The notes under the pieces were generated by a model that had not been told where the DNA came from, ran no database searches, and saw only the letters and a program-made list of their open reading frames with translations. From the NCBI GenBank assembly GCA_030583925.1, contig CP129482.1:186001-250000 (forward strand): 64,000 nucleotides of DNA, written 5' to 3'. The translations under genes were made by a program, and so were the position numbers. Below are positions 43,398 through 52,551 of the stretch, in pieces. Origin of the DNA: Anaerolineales bacterium (lineage in GTDB: Bacteria; Chloroflexota; Anaerolineae; Anaerolineales; Villigracilaceae). The first letter of the stretch is position 1. Each line of letters begins with the position of its first letter.

Positions 43398-44387
43398 ATG
43401 GCAATCAATTCGCTCTTCAAAAAGGAAATTGTCAGCGACGGCAAGTTGACTGCAAAACAACGCCGTTTTGCCTACGCCAGCCTGACGCCCATTCTGCTTT
43501 ACATGGGAGTGTTCACGCTCTTCCCTATTGTCTGGGCGGTTGTCATGAGCTTCTTCAGTTACTCGCCCATTCGTGAAGGGAGCGGATTCCTCGGCTTGGG
43601 CGGAGCGAATCCGTTCATTGACATTGACAATTACATCGAGTTGTTCACGGGTACAAGTAAGCCCGCCGAGGTCTTCCGCCTCGCGTTGAAGAATACTTTC
43701 ATCTTCACCGCCCTTGTTCTGCCTCTCAATTTGCTTGTCACGCTTCCGCTCGCTGTGATCCTTGAATCCATTGGCGAGCGTTTCAAGACCTTATTCCGCG
43801 CCATTTATTTTCTCCCCACCATTTCATCGTCCGTCGCGCTCGTCATCATCTGGTCGTACGTGTATGCGCCAGGCTGGGGTTTGCTCAGCCTGATGTTCAA
43901 AGCCATCGGACTCGTCCCGCCGAAATCGTGGTTGCAAGACCCAAGCCTCGTGTACTTCGGCGTTCCGCTGGCGATGATCTGTGTGGTCGTCGCGCACGTC
44001 TGGCAGGATTTCGGCTACAACCTCGTCATTTTCGTCGCCGCTTTGCAATCCATTCCGAAGACGTTACGGGAAGCCGCCCGCGTGGACGGCGCCAACGCCT
44101 GGCAGGAATTCTGGCTCGTGGTCGTCCCGCTTCTTCGTCGGACCGTGTTGCTGACCAGCGTGCTGACGGTCATCTCCTCCCTTCAAGTTTTCGTCATCTT
44201 CCAACTCCTCACGCGCGGCGGACCCAAAAACCAGACGCAGACCTTGTTATTGAGCATCTACGAAAACGCCTTCAAGTTCGCCAACAACCTCGGACTATCC
44301 GCCGCCATGTCCATGGTCTTATTCATCATCATCCTGACGCTGACCGTGATCCAATTCCGCCTCCTGCGGACGGAGTGGGAGTATTGA
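43398..44387 (+). CDS. Sugar ABC transporter permease, MalF-type
   Basis: The product has 329 residues from ATG 43398, with TGGAGAACC upstream; a longer frame from 43275 would include the repeat hairpins and lacks a ribosome site. Six transmembrane segments and the EAA loop [20 protein letters not shown] mark a MalF-type inner-membrane permease. It works with the MalG-type permease at 44466 and the binding protein at 41944. The 78 bases after it hold no gene. Confidence 0.92.
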   Translation: MAINSLFKKEIVSDGKLTAKQRRFAYASLTPILLYMGVFTLFPIVWAVVMSFFSYSPIREGSGFLGLGGANPFIDIDNYIELFTGTSKPAEVFRLALKNTFIFTALVLPLNLLVTLPLAVILESIGERFKTLFRAIYFLPTISSSVALVIIWSYVYAPGWGLLSLMFKAIGLVPPKSWLQDPSLVYFGVPLAMICVVVAHVWQDFGYNLVIFVAALQSIPKTLREAARVDGANAWQEFWLVVVPLLRRTVLLTSVLTVISSLQVFVIFQLLTRGGPKNQTQTLLLSIYENAFKFANNLGLSAAMSMVLFIIILTLTVIQFRLLRTEWEY

Positions 44388-44465
44388 TGATGTACGATTT
44401 CAGATTTTGGATCGACGATTTGAAACTTCCAATTACTAATTACCAATTACTCCTAAAGAGCCGCC

Positions 44466-45317
44466 ATGACAGATAAACCCAAACGCCCCTCCTTCGCCTT
44501 CGTCCTCGGTAAATCAGGCGCCTACGCCGTCCTCATCGTCGGGTTGATCGGCACTCTCCTGCCGTTCTTTTATATCATCGTCTCATCGTTGAAAACCACC
44601 GCCGAACTGCGCCAGACTCCGCCAGACTTTTTCCCCAAGCAACCGACCTTCGAACATTACACCACCATCCTTCAAGACAAAGACATTCCCATCGCGCAGA
44701 ATTTGGCGAACAGCGTCTTCGTCTCGGTCATGCGCGTCGTCATCACGCTCTTCACCAGTTCCTACGCGGGCTACATCTTCGCCAAGTATCACTTCAAAGG
44801 CAAGAACCTCGCCTTCGGCATCATCCTCATCCAGATCATGATTCCCTTTCAAGTGGTCATGATTCCCAATTATTTGCTGACCGTCAAACTCGGTCTCATC
44901 GACTCGCTCTGGGCGCTCATCGTCCCCGCTTTCATCGACGCGTACGGCATCTTCATGATGAAACAATTCATTGAAGCCCTGCCCGCCGAACTGATGGACG
45001 CCGCCCGCATAGACGGCGCATCCGAATTCGGCATCTACTCACGCATCGTCCTCCCGCAAATGGGACCGCCGCTCGCCTCGCTCGGCATCTTCACCTTCAT
45101 GGCAACCTGGAACGATTATCTCTGGCCCCTCATTGTCCTCACCTCGCCAGAAAAACGCACCATCCCGTTGTTGGTCGTCTGGTTCCAAACCGCGCACGTC
45201 TCCAACCAAGGACTCGTCCTCGCCGCCTCCATCCTCACCCTGCTTCCCATCTTCGTCGTCTACATCTTCCTCCAACGCTGGATCGTGGATCAAGCCACCT
45301 CCTCCGCCTTCAAATAA
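44466..45317 (+). CDS. Sugar ABC transporter permease, MalG-type
   Basis: A 283-residue permease with six transmembrane segments. The EAA loop reads MDAARIDGASEFGIYSRIVL, and the C-terminus (FLQRWIVDQATSSAFK) resembles the MalG tail. Together with the MalF-type protein it forms the channel of the sugar importer. It ends one base before the DUF4832 lipoprotein gene, indicating a shared transcript. A ribosome site AAAGAG precedes ATG 44466. Confidence 0.92.
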   Translation: MTDKPKRPSFAFVLGKSGAYAVLIVGLIGTLLPFFYIIVSSLKTTAELRQTPPDFFPKQPTFEHYTTILQDKDIPIAQNLANSVFVSVMRVVITLFTSSYAGYIFAKYHFKGKNLAFGIILIQIMIPFQVVMIPNYLLTVKLGLIDSLWALIVPAFIDAYGIFMMKQFIEALPAELMDAARIDGASEFGIYSRIVLPQMGPPLASLGIFTFMATWNDYLWPLIVLTSPEKRTIPLLVVWFQTAHVSNQGLVLAASILTLLPIFVVYIFLQRWIVDQATSSAFK

Positions 45318-45318
45318 C

Positions 45319-47139
45319 ATGCGACACACCACTTTTCACTTTCTACTCACTTTCATATTTTCCTCTTTTCTCATGGGATGCCAGCCCGCTTCTTCCTCAA
45401 GTGAACCTGCTTCAGTTTCCCACACCTTTGTCTACACGGACGCGTCGCTCCTCAACCCCGAGCGTGGATTCTTCACGCCTTATGAATTGCCCAACCCTGC
45501 GGGTTTTAGTTCCGTGCGCATCACGGGCAACACGCTGGTGCATCTCAACATCCGCCTCGACGACTACCGAGAATCAGACATCCCTGAGAGTCAGCTGAAT
45601 GGACTGCAGACCAACTTCAACGATATAAGAGAAGCGGGCGTGAAAGCCATCGTCCGCGTCGCTTACAACGCGGGACCGTATCCCGACTCCGAACCCGACG
45701 CGTCTAAATCCCAGATCATCAAACACATCGAGCAGTTGACGCCGCTCCTGCAAAAGAATTCCGACGTCATCGCCTGGCTCGAAGCGGGATTCATCGGCGC
45801 GTGGGGCGAATGGCACACCTCCACAAACGGCTTGGACAATATTCAAGACAAGCAGGAAATTCTCAACGCAATTCTCAAAGCGATTCCGAATCGTTTTGTG
45901 CAAGTGCGTTATCCCGCCAACATCATCGAGATGTATCCCAATCCCGAAGACGCGGTGACCGCGCATGTGGCGCATCACAACGATTGTTTCCTGTCGAGCG
46001 AAACTGACGTCGGCACGTACGAACGCGACGGCGTCAACACCATCGAACGCGACCAGGCTTACCTCGCCGAGTTGACTCGCTTCACGCCGATGAGCGGCGA
46101 AACTTGCGCGCCCTTCCCTCCGCGTTCGGAATGTACGAACGCCATTCAAGAAATGGAACTGCTTCACTTCTCCGCCATCAACGAGGCGTATCACAAAGGC
46201 ATCATCCGCTCGTGGGAGGAGGGCGGCTGTTTGCAGGAAATTACCGACCGCATGGGCTATCGCATCTCGTTGACATCGGCAGATTTCAACGAACAAGTGC
46301 GACCAGGCGGCTTGCTCAAATTGACAGTGAATATCACGAACAACGGCTTTGCCTCACTGATGAACCCGCGCCCTTTGTATGTAGTGCTTGTAGCGCAAGA
46401 TGCCATCTTGCGTTACGAAACAAAACTCGACCTCGACCCTCGCGCCTGGCAGCCTGGCAATTCCTCTTTCTCTGCATCCATCCGCCTGCCCTCCAAAATG
46501 GAAGAAGGCGAATATCGCCTCGCCCTCTGGCTTCCCGATGAAGCCGAGTCCCTGCAAGCGAATCCGCTGTACGCGGTTCAATTTGCGAATGAGAACATGT
46601 GGGACGAATCCGCTGGCTATAACATTCTCGGTCAGGTGCTTGTCGATTCGTCTGTGATGGGAAGTTACGAACGCGGCAATTCCATGAAAGTGGAATCGTT
46701 GTCGAGCGAAGCGACCACTCCCGCCGCGACATCCACGCCTGCCCCCGCCGCCTCGGGCGACATCATTTCCAACCTCGAAGTTTCCAACGACGCCGAAACG
46801 GTTCGGTTTTCGTTCGATTACGTCAGCGGAGAGTACAACGCCTTCCAACTTTTTCTTGATACCGACCAGGACCCAAACACGGGATTTTCCATCAACGGGA
46901 TCGGCGCCGATTCCCTTTTTGAAAACCAGACTTGGAACATCTACAACGGTTCAGGCTCAGACTGGAGTTGGGAGCCGACAGAACTCCTGATTCAATTTGA
47001 AGATACAGGCAGTCGCGTGAGTTGGAACATCTCGCGTGAATTACTCAAAACCTCCCAATTCGATTTCGTCATCCAGATCGTTGATACAAACTGGGATACG
47101 GTCGTCGCCACGCAGAAACAGTCCTTCACGCTGAAATGA
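45319..47139 (+). CDS. DUF4874/DUF4832 lipoprotein with C-terminal beta domain
   Basis: The product has 606 residues from ATG 45319, one base after the permease stop; the longer frame starts inside that gene. A signal peptide ends FLMGC (C21). The DUF4874-type region begins LNPERGFFTPYEL and contains IVRVAYN and SDVIAWLEAGFIGAWGEWH; the acidic and aromatic residues recall TIM-barrel glycoside hydrolases. The DUF4832 region follows with GFASLMNPRPLYVVL. A linker rich in Thr, Ala and Pro leads to a C-terminal beta-sandwich (ISNLEVSNDAETVRFSFDYV) like a carbohydrate-binding or sugar-release module. It is probably an outer-surface glycosidase or binding protein that feeds the ABC importer. The next gene starts with an ATGA overlap. 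Confidence 0.8.
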   Translation: MRHTTFHFLLTFIFSSFLMGCQPASSSSEPASVSHTFVYTDASLLNPERGFFTPYELPNPAGFSSVRITGNTLVHLNIRLDDYRESDIPESQLNGLQTNFNDIREAGVKAIVRVAYNAGPYPDSEPDASKSQIIKHIEQLTPLLQKNSDVIAWLEAGFIGAWGEWHTSTNGLDNIQDKQEILNAILKAIPNRFVQVRYPANIIEMYPNPEDAVTAHVAHHNDCFLSSETDVGTYERDGVNTIERDQAYLAELTRFTPMSGETCAPFPPRSECTNAIQEMELLHFSAINEAYHKGIIRSWEEGGCLQEITDRMGYRISLTSADFNEQVRPGGLLKLTVNITNNGFASLMNPRPLYVVLVAQDAILRYETKLDLDPRAWQPGNSSFSASIRLPSKMEEGEYRLALWLPDEAESLQANPLYAVQFANENMWDESAGYNILGQVLVDSSVMGSYERGNSMKVESLSSEATTPAATSTPAPAASGDIISNLEVSNDAETVRFSFDYVSGEYNAFQLFLDTDQDPNTGFSINGIGADSLFENQTWNIYNGSGSDWSWEPTELLIQFEDTGSRVSWNISRELLKTSQFDFVIQIVDTNWDTVVATQKQSFTLK

Positions 47140-48692
47140 AACGCGCCGACCCCGCCATCGCGCTCACGTTGTTCATCGCCTCGCTCGCGTTATACGTCCG
47201 TACGCTCGCGCCGTCCCTGCTCTTCGGCGACTCGGCGGAATTCCAGACCATCGCATCCACCCTCGGCATCGGTCACCCAACAGGTTATCCCGTTTATATT
47301 TTGCTTGCCAAATTGTTCACCTTCATTCCCGTCCATGATGTGGCATATCGAGTCAATTTCTTCTCCGCCTTTTGCGCCGCGCTGACGATCTCGCTGATCT
47401 ACCTCATCCTCCGCAAACTTGGCACGTGGATTATCCCCGCCCTCTACGGCTCGCTGGCATTGGCTCTCGCCCCTTTGTTTTGGAAACACGCCACCATCGC
47501 CGAGATCTACACTCCCTCTGCGGCTTGCCTCGCGCTCATCGTCTTCGCTGTATTGCACGTGAAAGAAACAAACGACCCACGCTGGTTATTCATTGCGGGT
47601 TTGCTCGGCGGCTTGAGTTTGGGAATCCACACCACCGTCGCCCTCGCCGCGCCAGCCATTTTGATATATCTCGGCATCTCTTTCTTCTTTCCTCTTTCGG
47701 CAACGAATGAAAGAAGAAAGATGAAAGACGCGGCATTTGCACTTTATGGTTCACTCCTCGGCATTGCCATTTTTCTTTCTGCATTTCTTCTTCTCGACTC
47801 GATTGATTCCCCTGCAGGCTACTACAACACAGTCGTTCGACCTTCCCTCAGCGTATGGGATATGACTCCCGCCGACTTCGACTCGCCCCTCGAGCGACTC
47901 GCCTTCCTCTACTTCCCGCCTCAATTCAAGGGACAGCTGTTCGCAGTTTCCTTCGACCAATCCCTCACCCGATTAACTGACTTCGCGGTCAACGCCTCGT
48001 GGAATCTTCTGCCCGCCCTGCTTGGCATCATCTCGCTGTTCATCCCGCGTAGAGACGTTCCATCTCGCTGGCGTGAAGCAGTCTTGTTGACTCTCGCCTT
48101 TGTCGCGTTTCTCGTCTTCGCAGTCACATACAACGTCTACGACTTTTACGTCTTTTACATCCCTGCTTTGCTGATTCTGTCCATTTTCTTCGGGCTGGGA
48201 ATTAGTCTTGTGCTCGAAGCGGTTGCCCTGATTCCCAAATTGCCCCGCGCGGTCCCTGTTGGGTTGGGCATGGTTATTTTGATCGCAGGCTTTCAACCGT
48301 CCCTTTCCACTATCTCAACCTCATGGCAGGGTCGCATCCCTCCGTGGACAGACGATTGGGAGAGTTATCTCTACCAGTACCCAGACGCCCGTCGGCTCGA
48401 AGCGGAAGAAATCGTGAACCAACTCGAAGACAACGCCATCCTCTTCACCGATTGGGATTACGCCTACGACTTGTACTACGTCGCCCACGTATTGCAAGGA
48501 CGGACGGGCATGTCCTTTCACGAGACCTATCCGCAGGAAGATGTCTATCAATTGGCAGATTCAGCCATCGCCTACATCGAAGCGAACATCGACACGCGTC
48601 CGATCTACTTCAGCGAGAGACCGTCCCAGTTGGCGAACCAATTCAAGATCACACGAACAGGCTCGGGCTTGTTTCGAATCGAGCGAAAGTAA
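47136..48692 (+). CDS. DUF2723 family membrane protein (PMT-like)
   Basis: A 518-residue membrane protein with about 10 transmembrane segments. The N-terminus, ALYVRTLAPSLLFGDSAEFQ, with the acidic GDSAE loop and GHPTGYPVYILLAKLFTFIP, is the hallmark of DUF2723, relatives of dolichol/polyprenol-phosphate mannosyltransferases of the GT-C fold. The C-terminal 120 residues are soluble and extracytoplasmic. It overlaps the upstream lipoprotein gene by four bases, so the two may act together on the cell surface, perhaps transferring sugar to a protein or lipid. Its place inside a catabolic operon is unusual. Confidence 0.8.
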   Translation: MKRADPAIALTLFIASLALYVRTLAPSLLFGDSAEFQTIASTLGIGHPTGYPVYILLAKLFTFIPVHDVAYRVNFFSAFCAALTISLIYLILRKLGTWIIPALYGSLALALAPLFWKHATIAEIYTPSAACLALIVFAVLHVKETNDPRWLFIAGLLGGLSLGIHTTVALAAPAILIYLGISFFFPLSATNERRKMKDAAFALYGSLLGIAIFLSAFLLLDSIDSPAGYYNTVVRPSLSVWDMTPADFDSPLERLAFLYFPPQFKGQLFAVSFDQSLTRLTDFAVNASWNLLPALLGIISLFIPRRDVPSRWREAVLLTLAFVAFLVFAVTYNVYDFYVFYIPALLILSIFFGLGISLVLEAVALIPKLPRAVPVGLGMVILIAGFQPSLSTISTSWQGRIPPWTDDWESYLYQYPDARRLEAEEIVNQLEDNAILFTDWDYAYDLYYVAHVLQGRTGMSFHETYPQEDVYQLADSAIAYIEANIDTRPIYFSERPSQLANQFKITRTGSGLFRIERK

Positions 48693-48695
48693 ATA

Positions 48696-48795
48696 GACCT
48701 CTTGCGAAAGTCATTTTTGCCACAGAGAAAATGAGAATTTCTCAAAAGTCTCTGAGAACTCTGTGGCTGAGAAAGGAACACTTATGCAAGAGGTC
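48696..48795. repeat. Nested inverted repeat (100 bp)
   Basis: Outer arms GACCTCTTGC (48696-48705) and GCAAGAGGTC (48786-48795) enclose inner arms CCACAGAG (48720-48727) and CTCTGTGG (48759-48766). The unit lies between the DUF2723 and GH4 genes. It looks like a small non-autonomous element or a strong RNA structure. No open frame is inside. Confidence 0.7.
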
Positions 48796-48851
48796 AAATC
48801 TACAAACCTGGATAACTATTCAACTACTGAACTACTTGACAAGGAGACACC

Positions 48852-50183
48852 ATGACCAAGATCACATTCATCGGCGCGGGCAGTTTGGGGTTTACCCACG
48901 AACTGGTGCGCGACATCCTCACTTTCCCGCTGTTGCAGGATGCAACTATTTCATTGATGGACATTCACGAGGGGAGGCTTGAGTGGGCGAAAAGGGGAGT
49001 GGAAAAGCTCATCGAAGCGAATCAATCTCCAGCGAAGGTTGAAGCGACGCTCGATCGGGCGGAGGCGCTCAAAGGCGCGGACGTCGTCCTGACCACGATT
49101 CTCTCTGGTTCAACCGAAGTCTGGCGGCACGATATTGAGATCCCCAAAAAATATGGCGTGGATATCAACGTCGGCGACACGCGCGGACCCAGCGGCATCT
49201 TCCGCTTTTTGCGGACGATCAACCCAATGCTGGATATCGTGCGAGACATGGAAAAATATTGCCCGAACGCTTTGCTGTTGAATTACACCAACCCGATGGC
49301 GATGTTGTGCGCTTCATTACAACGACAAACGTTTATTCCCGTTACGGGACTTTGCCACTCGGTGCAAGGCACAGCCATGATGCTCGCCGAATGGATCGGC
49401 GCGCCGTTCAACGAGATTGATTACGTCTGCGCGGGCATCAACCATCAAGCGTGGTATCTCGAATACAAATGGAAAGGCGTGGATGCTTACCCGTTGATTC
49501 ATAAAGCTGTCACCGAGCGACCCGAAATTTACAATGCCGAGCAGGTGCGCAATGAGATGTATCTTGCCATCGGCAAATATGTGACCGAATCAAGCGGACA
49601 CAACTCCGAATACAACCCGTGGTTCCGCAAACGCCCCGACCTCATCGAAAAATATTGCACGCACGGCACGAACTGGAATCCTGGCGAGTATGCTTATATC
49701 TTGAAAGAATATCAACATAATGAAGCGACATGGCAGGATCAGGTCAAGGAACGGCTTGGTCAACCGCTGACAGCCGAAGATCTCGAACGCGGGCATGAAT
49801 ATGCGGCGTACATCATCAACGCGCTCAAAGGCGGCGAGATGTTCAAGTTCAACGGCAACGTGCGCAACACGAATCTCATCACCAACCTGCCGCAAGGCGC
49901 GTGTGTCGAGGTCCCCGTCGTTGTGGATAAGGCGGGTATTCATCCGATTCACGTCGGCGCGCTACCGCCTGAGTGTGCTCTGCTCACGCAACTTTCCAGC
50001 GGCATCGAAGAACTCGCCATCGAAGGCTCCATCGCGGGCGACCCCGTTGCGATCTATCGCGCCATCGCGCATGATCCGCTCACCTCGGCAGTTTTGTCGC
50101 TCGCCGAGATTCGCCAGATGACCAACGAACTCTTTGCTCAACACAAAGATTATCTACCGCAATTTAAACACCACAAAGTCTAA
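48852..50183 (+). CDS. GH4 family glycosidase, alpha-galactosidase-like
   Basis: A 443-residue GH4 enzyme. The N-terminal NAD site is [13 protein letters not shown] (7-19). Conserved NYTNPM (144-149), GLCHSVQGT with C168 and H169, and GINHQAW with H198 provide the divalent-metal and catalytic ligands of the family, which cleaves by NAD-dependent oxidation at C3 followed by elimination. CHSVQ instead of the CNVP pattern points to the alpha-galactosidase/alpha-glucuronidase side of GH4 rather than to 6-phospho-glucosidases. The neighbouring tagatose-type genes favour an alpha-galactoside. AAGGAGACACC precedes the ATG. Confidence 0.9.
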   Translation: MTKITFIGAGSLGFTHELVRDILTFPLLQDATISLMDIHEGRLEWAKRGVEKLIEANQSPAKVEATLDRAEALKGADVVLTTILSGSTEVWRHDIEIPKKYGVDINVGDTRGPSGIFRFLRTINPMLDIVRDMEKYCPNALLLNYTNPMAMLCASLQRQTFIPVTGLCHSVQGTAMMLAEWIGAPFNEIDYVCAGINHQAWYLEYKWKGVDAYPLIHKAVTERPEIYNAEQVRNEMYLAIGKYVTESSGHNSEYNPWFRKRPDLIEKYCTHGTNWNPGEYAYILKEYQHNEATWQDQVKERLGQPLTAEDLERGHEYAAYIINALKGGEMFKFNGNVRNTNLITNLPQGACVEVPVVVDKAGIHPIHVGALPPECALLTQLSSGIEELAIEGSIAGDPVAIYRAIAHDPLTSAVLSLAEIRQMTNELFAQHKDYLPQFKHHKV

Positions 50184-50246
50184 CGTGAAAAAATTTATCT
50201 TTAACCGTTCGACTACTTGACCATCCGGCCAAGCGACTATCCGACC

Positions 50247-51197
50247 ATGAAACCATTTGACCTCCTCGTCGCTGGCGAGATCAACCCCGATCTTATTCTC
50301 TCGGGCAACGTTATTCCAGAATTTGGACAGGTGGAAAAACTTGTCAACGATGCAAGTCTGACCATCGGCTCATCGTCCGCGATCTTTGCGTGCGGCGCGG
50401 CGCGGCTGGGGCTGAAGGTCGCGTTCATCGGCGTGTGCGGCGACGATGTCTTCGGTCGCTTCATGCTGGACGAAATGCAAAAACGCGGCGTGGATGTCGG
50501 CAACGTGATCGTTCATGCAAATGGACAAACTGGACTCAGCGTGATTCTGAATCAACCCTTCGACTACGGGTCTCGATCTTCCGCTCAGGGCGATCGGGCG
50601 ATTCTGACTCACTTGGGCTTGATCGCCGAACTTCAAGCCGCCTCCATCACTGACAGTTTGTTGGCGCAAGCGCGTCACTTGCATGTTGCGAGTTACTTCC
50701 TGCAAACGAAACTTCAACCCGATCTACCTGCGTTATTCGAACGCGCGCGTTCATTAGGATTAACCACTTCTCTTGATACGAATTACGATCCCTCCGAAAA
50801 ATGGATCGGTTTCGATGAACTTCTTTCTGTAACAAATGTATTCCTGCCGAACGAAGCGGAGGCGAAGTCGCTGGCGGGCGCGGAAAATGTCCACGAGGCG
50901 GCGGACAGGCTGAACGTCAGGGTTGAAGCGTTGGCGATTAAGTTGGGAAAAGATGGGGCGTTGGGAATGTCGAAAGGGAAAAGAATCCGAATGGAAAGTA
51001 TTCCAGTAAATGTTGTGGATACCGTCGGCGCGGGCGACTCGTTCGATGCGGGATTCATTTATGGATATTTGAATGGGTGGGATTTGAAGAAGTCTTTGCG
51101 GCTGGCGTGCGTATGCGGCGCGTTATCCACACAGCGCGCGGGCGGCACGGACGGACAACCCACGCTGGAGGAGGCGATGAGACATGTCGTTGGATGA
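50247..51197 (+). CDS. PfkB family carbohydrate kinase
   Basis: The product has 316 residues from ATG 50247 (a start ten codons earlier has no better site). It is a ribokinase-fold sugar kinase with the N-terminal glycine segment FACGAARLGLKVAFIGVCGD, the NEAEAKSL loop, and the C-terminal active-site motif DTVGAGDSFDAGF with catalytic D264. In this context the substrate may be tagatose-6-phosphate (giving the 1,6-bisphosphate) or a free sugar acid. It overlaps the aldolase-subunit gene by 14 bases, supporting a shared pathway. Confidence 0.87.
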   Translation: MKPFDLLVAGEINPDLILSGNVIPEFGQVEKLVNDASLTIGSSSAIFACGAARLGLKVAFIGVCGDDVFGRFMLDEMQKRGVDVGNVIVHANGQTGLSVILNQPFDYGSRSSAQGDRAILTHLGLIAELQAASITDSLLAQARHLHVASYFLQTKLQPDLPALFERARSLGLTTSLDTNYDPSEKWIGFDELLSVTNVFLPNEAEAKSLAGAENVHEAADRLNVRVEALAIKLGKDGALGMSKGKRIRMESIPVNVVDTVGAGDSFDAGFIYGYLNGWDLKKSLRLACVCGALSTQRAGGTDGQPTLEEAMRHVVG

Positions 51198-52470
51198 AAT
51201 TGTCACAGCGCAAAAACGAGGCGAGGCGCGAGGCATCACGTCCGTTTGTTCGGCGCATCCGTTTGTTTTGAAAACGGTTCTCCGTAGTAACGACTTTAGT
51301 CGTGACAGAATAACGACTGAAGTCGTTACTACGCGTGTATTGATCGAGGCGACGTGTAATCAGGTCAATCAGTTCGGCGGTTATACGGGCATGAAGCCCG
51401 CTGACTTTGTCGCGTTCGTGCGGGGGATCGCCGAGGAGGTTAATTTTCCTTTCGAGAAAATTATTTTGGGCGGCGACCATCTCGGTCCGAATGTCTGGCA
51501 GAACGAATCCGCCGACTCTGCCATGCAAAAATCAGAGGCGATGATTCGTCAATACGTGGAGGCGGGTTTTACGAAGATCCATTTGGATTGCAGTATGAAA
51601 CTGGCGGATGATCCCGCTGGCGCATTGGATGTGGAAGTGATCGCAGAGCGCGCCGCGCGATTGGCGAAAGCGGCGGAGGCTACACTCACCCTCACCCCTA
51701 GCCCCTCTCCCAAAGGGAGAGGGGAACTGTTGCGCTATATCATCGGCACGGAGGTCCCCGTTCCTGGCGGCGCGACGGAACATGAAGAAGGCGTCAGCGT
51801 GACGAAAGTTGAGGATGTGAGGCAGACCATCGAGGTCACGCGTGAAGCGTTTTTGAAGGCGGGACTCGAATCGGCGTGGGAGCGAGTCGTGGGAGTGGTC
51901 GTCCAGCCAGGCGTGGAATTCGGCGATGATTTTGTCCTGCCGTATCAACCTGAGGCGGCGAGGGAGTTGTCGAAGTTCATCGAGTCGCAGCCGATGGTTT
52001 TCGAAGCGCATTCGACGGATTATCAGACGCGGAACGCGCTGGCGAACCTTGTGCGCGATCATTTTGCGATTCTCAAAGTGGGTCCCGCGTTGACGTTCGC
52101 CTTCCGCGAAGCGGTCTTTGCGCTGGCGCTGATCGAGAATGAATTGTTTGCAAAGGAAGAACGCTCGAACATGATCCAATCGCTGGACGATGTGATGCTG
52201 AAACATCCCGAACATTGGAAGAAATATTATCGCGGCAACGAAATGGAGCAGGCATTCAAGCGCAAATACAGTTTGAGCGACCGCATCCGTTATTATTGGA
52301 CGTATGCGGAAGTGCAATCTGCGTTTGAACGGCTGATGAAAAATCTTGGCGAGGCGGTGTTGCCGTATTCGCTATCCAGCCAGTTCCTTGGCGCGCATGG
52401 GTTGACGGCGATGCAGGCGATTGAAGCGAGGGTCGGGGCGGTGTTGGACAATTATATGGAAGCGAGTTGA
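51184..52470 (+). CDS. D-tagatose-bisphosphate aldolase Z-type subunit (GatZ/KbaZ)
   Basis: A 428-residue GatZ/KbaZ family TIM-barrel protein with LIEATCNQVNQFGGYTGMKP, LGGDHLGPNVWQ, IHLDCSMKLADDP, IGTEVPVPGG and the C-terminal SDRIRYYW. In enterobacteria this subunit stabilises the catalytic GatY/KbaY aldolase, which is not encoded in this window. The gene is unusual: two palindromic extragenic-type repeats lie inside it in frame, at 51283-51333 (residues about 34-50) and 51689-51724 (encoding LTLTPSPSPKGRG), both in surface-loop positions. Reading frame and downstream motifs are intact. It overlaps the kinase gene by 14 bases. Confidence 0.87.
   Translation: MSLDEIVTAQKRGEARGITSVCSAHPFVLKTVLRSNDFSRDRITTEVVTTRVLIEATCNQVNQFGGYTGMKPADFVAFVRGIAEEVNFPFEKIILGGDHLGPNVWQNESADSAMQKSEAMIRQYVEAGFTKIHLDCSMKLADDPAGALDVEVIAERAARLAKAAEATLTLTPSPSPKGRGELLRYIIGTEVPVPGGATEHEEGVSVTKVEDVRQTIEVTREAFLKAGLESAWERVVGVVVQPGVEFGDDFVLPYQPEAARELSKFIESQPMVFEAHSTDYQTRNALANLVRDHFAILKVGPALTFAFREAVFALALIENELFAKEERSNMIQSLDDVMLKHPEHWKKYYRGNEMEQAFKRKYSLSDRIRYYWTYAEVQSAFERLMKNLGEAVLPYSLSSQFLGAHGLTAMQAIEARVGAVLDNYMEAS
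51283..51333. repeat. Palindromic repeat inserted in frame in the gatZ/kbaZ-like gene (1)
   Basis: Arms CGTAGTAACGACTT (51283-51296) and AAGTCGTTACTACG (51320-51333) form a 14-base perfect inverted repeat around ACGAC words. The unit is 51 bases, 17 codons, so it keeps the reading frame. It replaces or extends the segment between VCSAHPF and VLIEATCNQ of the protein. Confidence 0.8.
51689..51724. repeat. Palindromic repeat inserted in frame in the gatZ/kbaZ-like gene (2)
   Basis: CCCTCACCCCTAG followed by the hairpin CCCCTCTCCC (51702-51711), AAA, GGGAGAGGGG (51715-51724). This word is a common extragenic repeat in many bacteria and is recognisable in translation as LTPSPSPKGRG. It falls between AERAARLAKAAEAT and LLRYIIGTEVP. 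Confidence 0.85.
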
Positions 52471-52494
52471 GTCGTGTCATTGAGTAGATGAATC

Positions 52495-52551
52495 TGGCGG
52501 AAGCTCTGCACGCTTCGCAGTCGTCCGAAGTTGATGCAAGGAACGATATGA
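52495..52551 (+). pseudogene. comM/yifB 3'-end remnant, copy 4
   Basis: TGGCGGAAGCTCTGCA followed by CGCTTCGCAG and then a block (52521-52547) identical over 27 bases to the end of comM copy 1, including the codons for PKLMQGT, with TGA at 52549-52551. Likeness extends past the stop (GATGGGATAA against GATAGGGTAA). Only the last 15 to 20 codons of the gene remain. It marks the right end of the sugar cluster, in the same orientation as the other three copies. Confidence 0.75.

Noticed and set aside
45133..45318. Extended N-terminus of the DUF4832 lipoprotein
   Set aside because: It overlaps the permease gene out of frame; the start at 45319 yields a proper signal peptide and lipobox.
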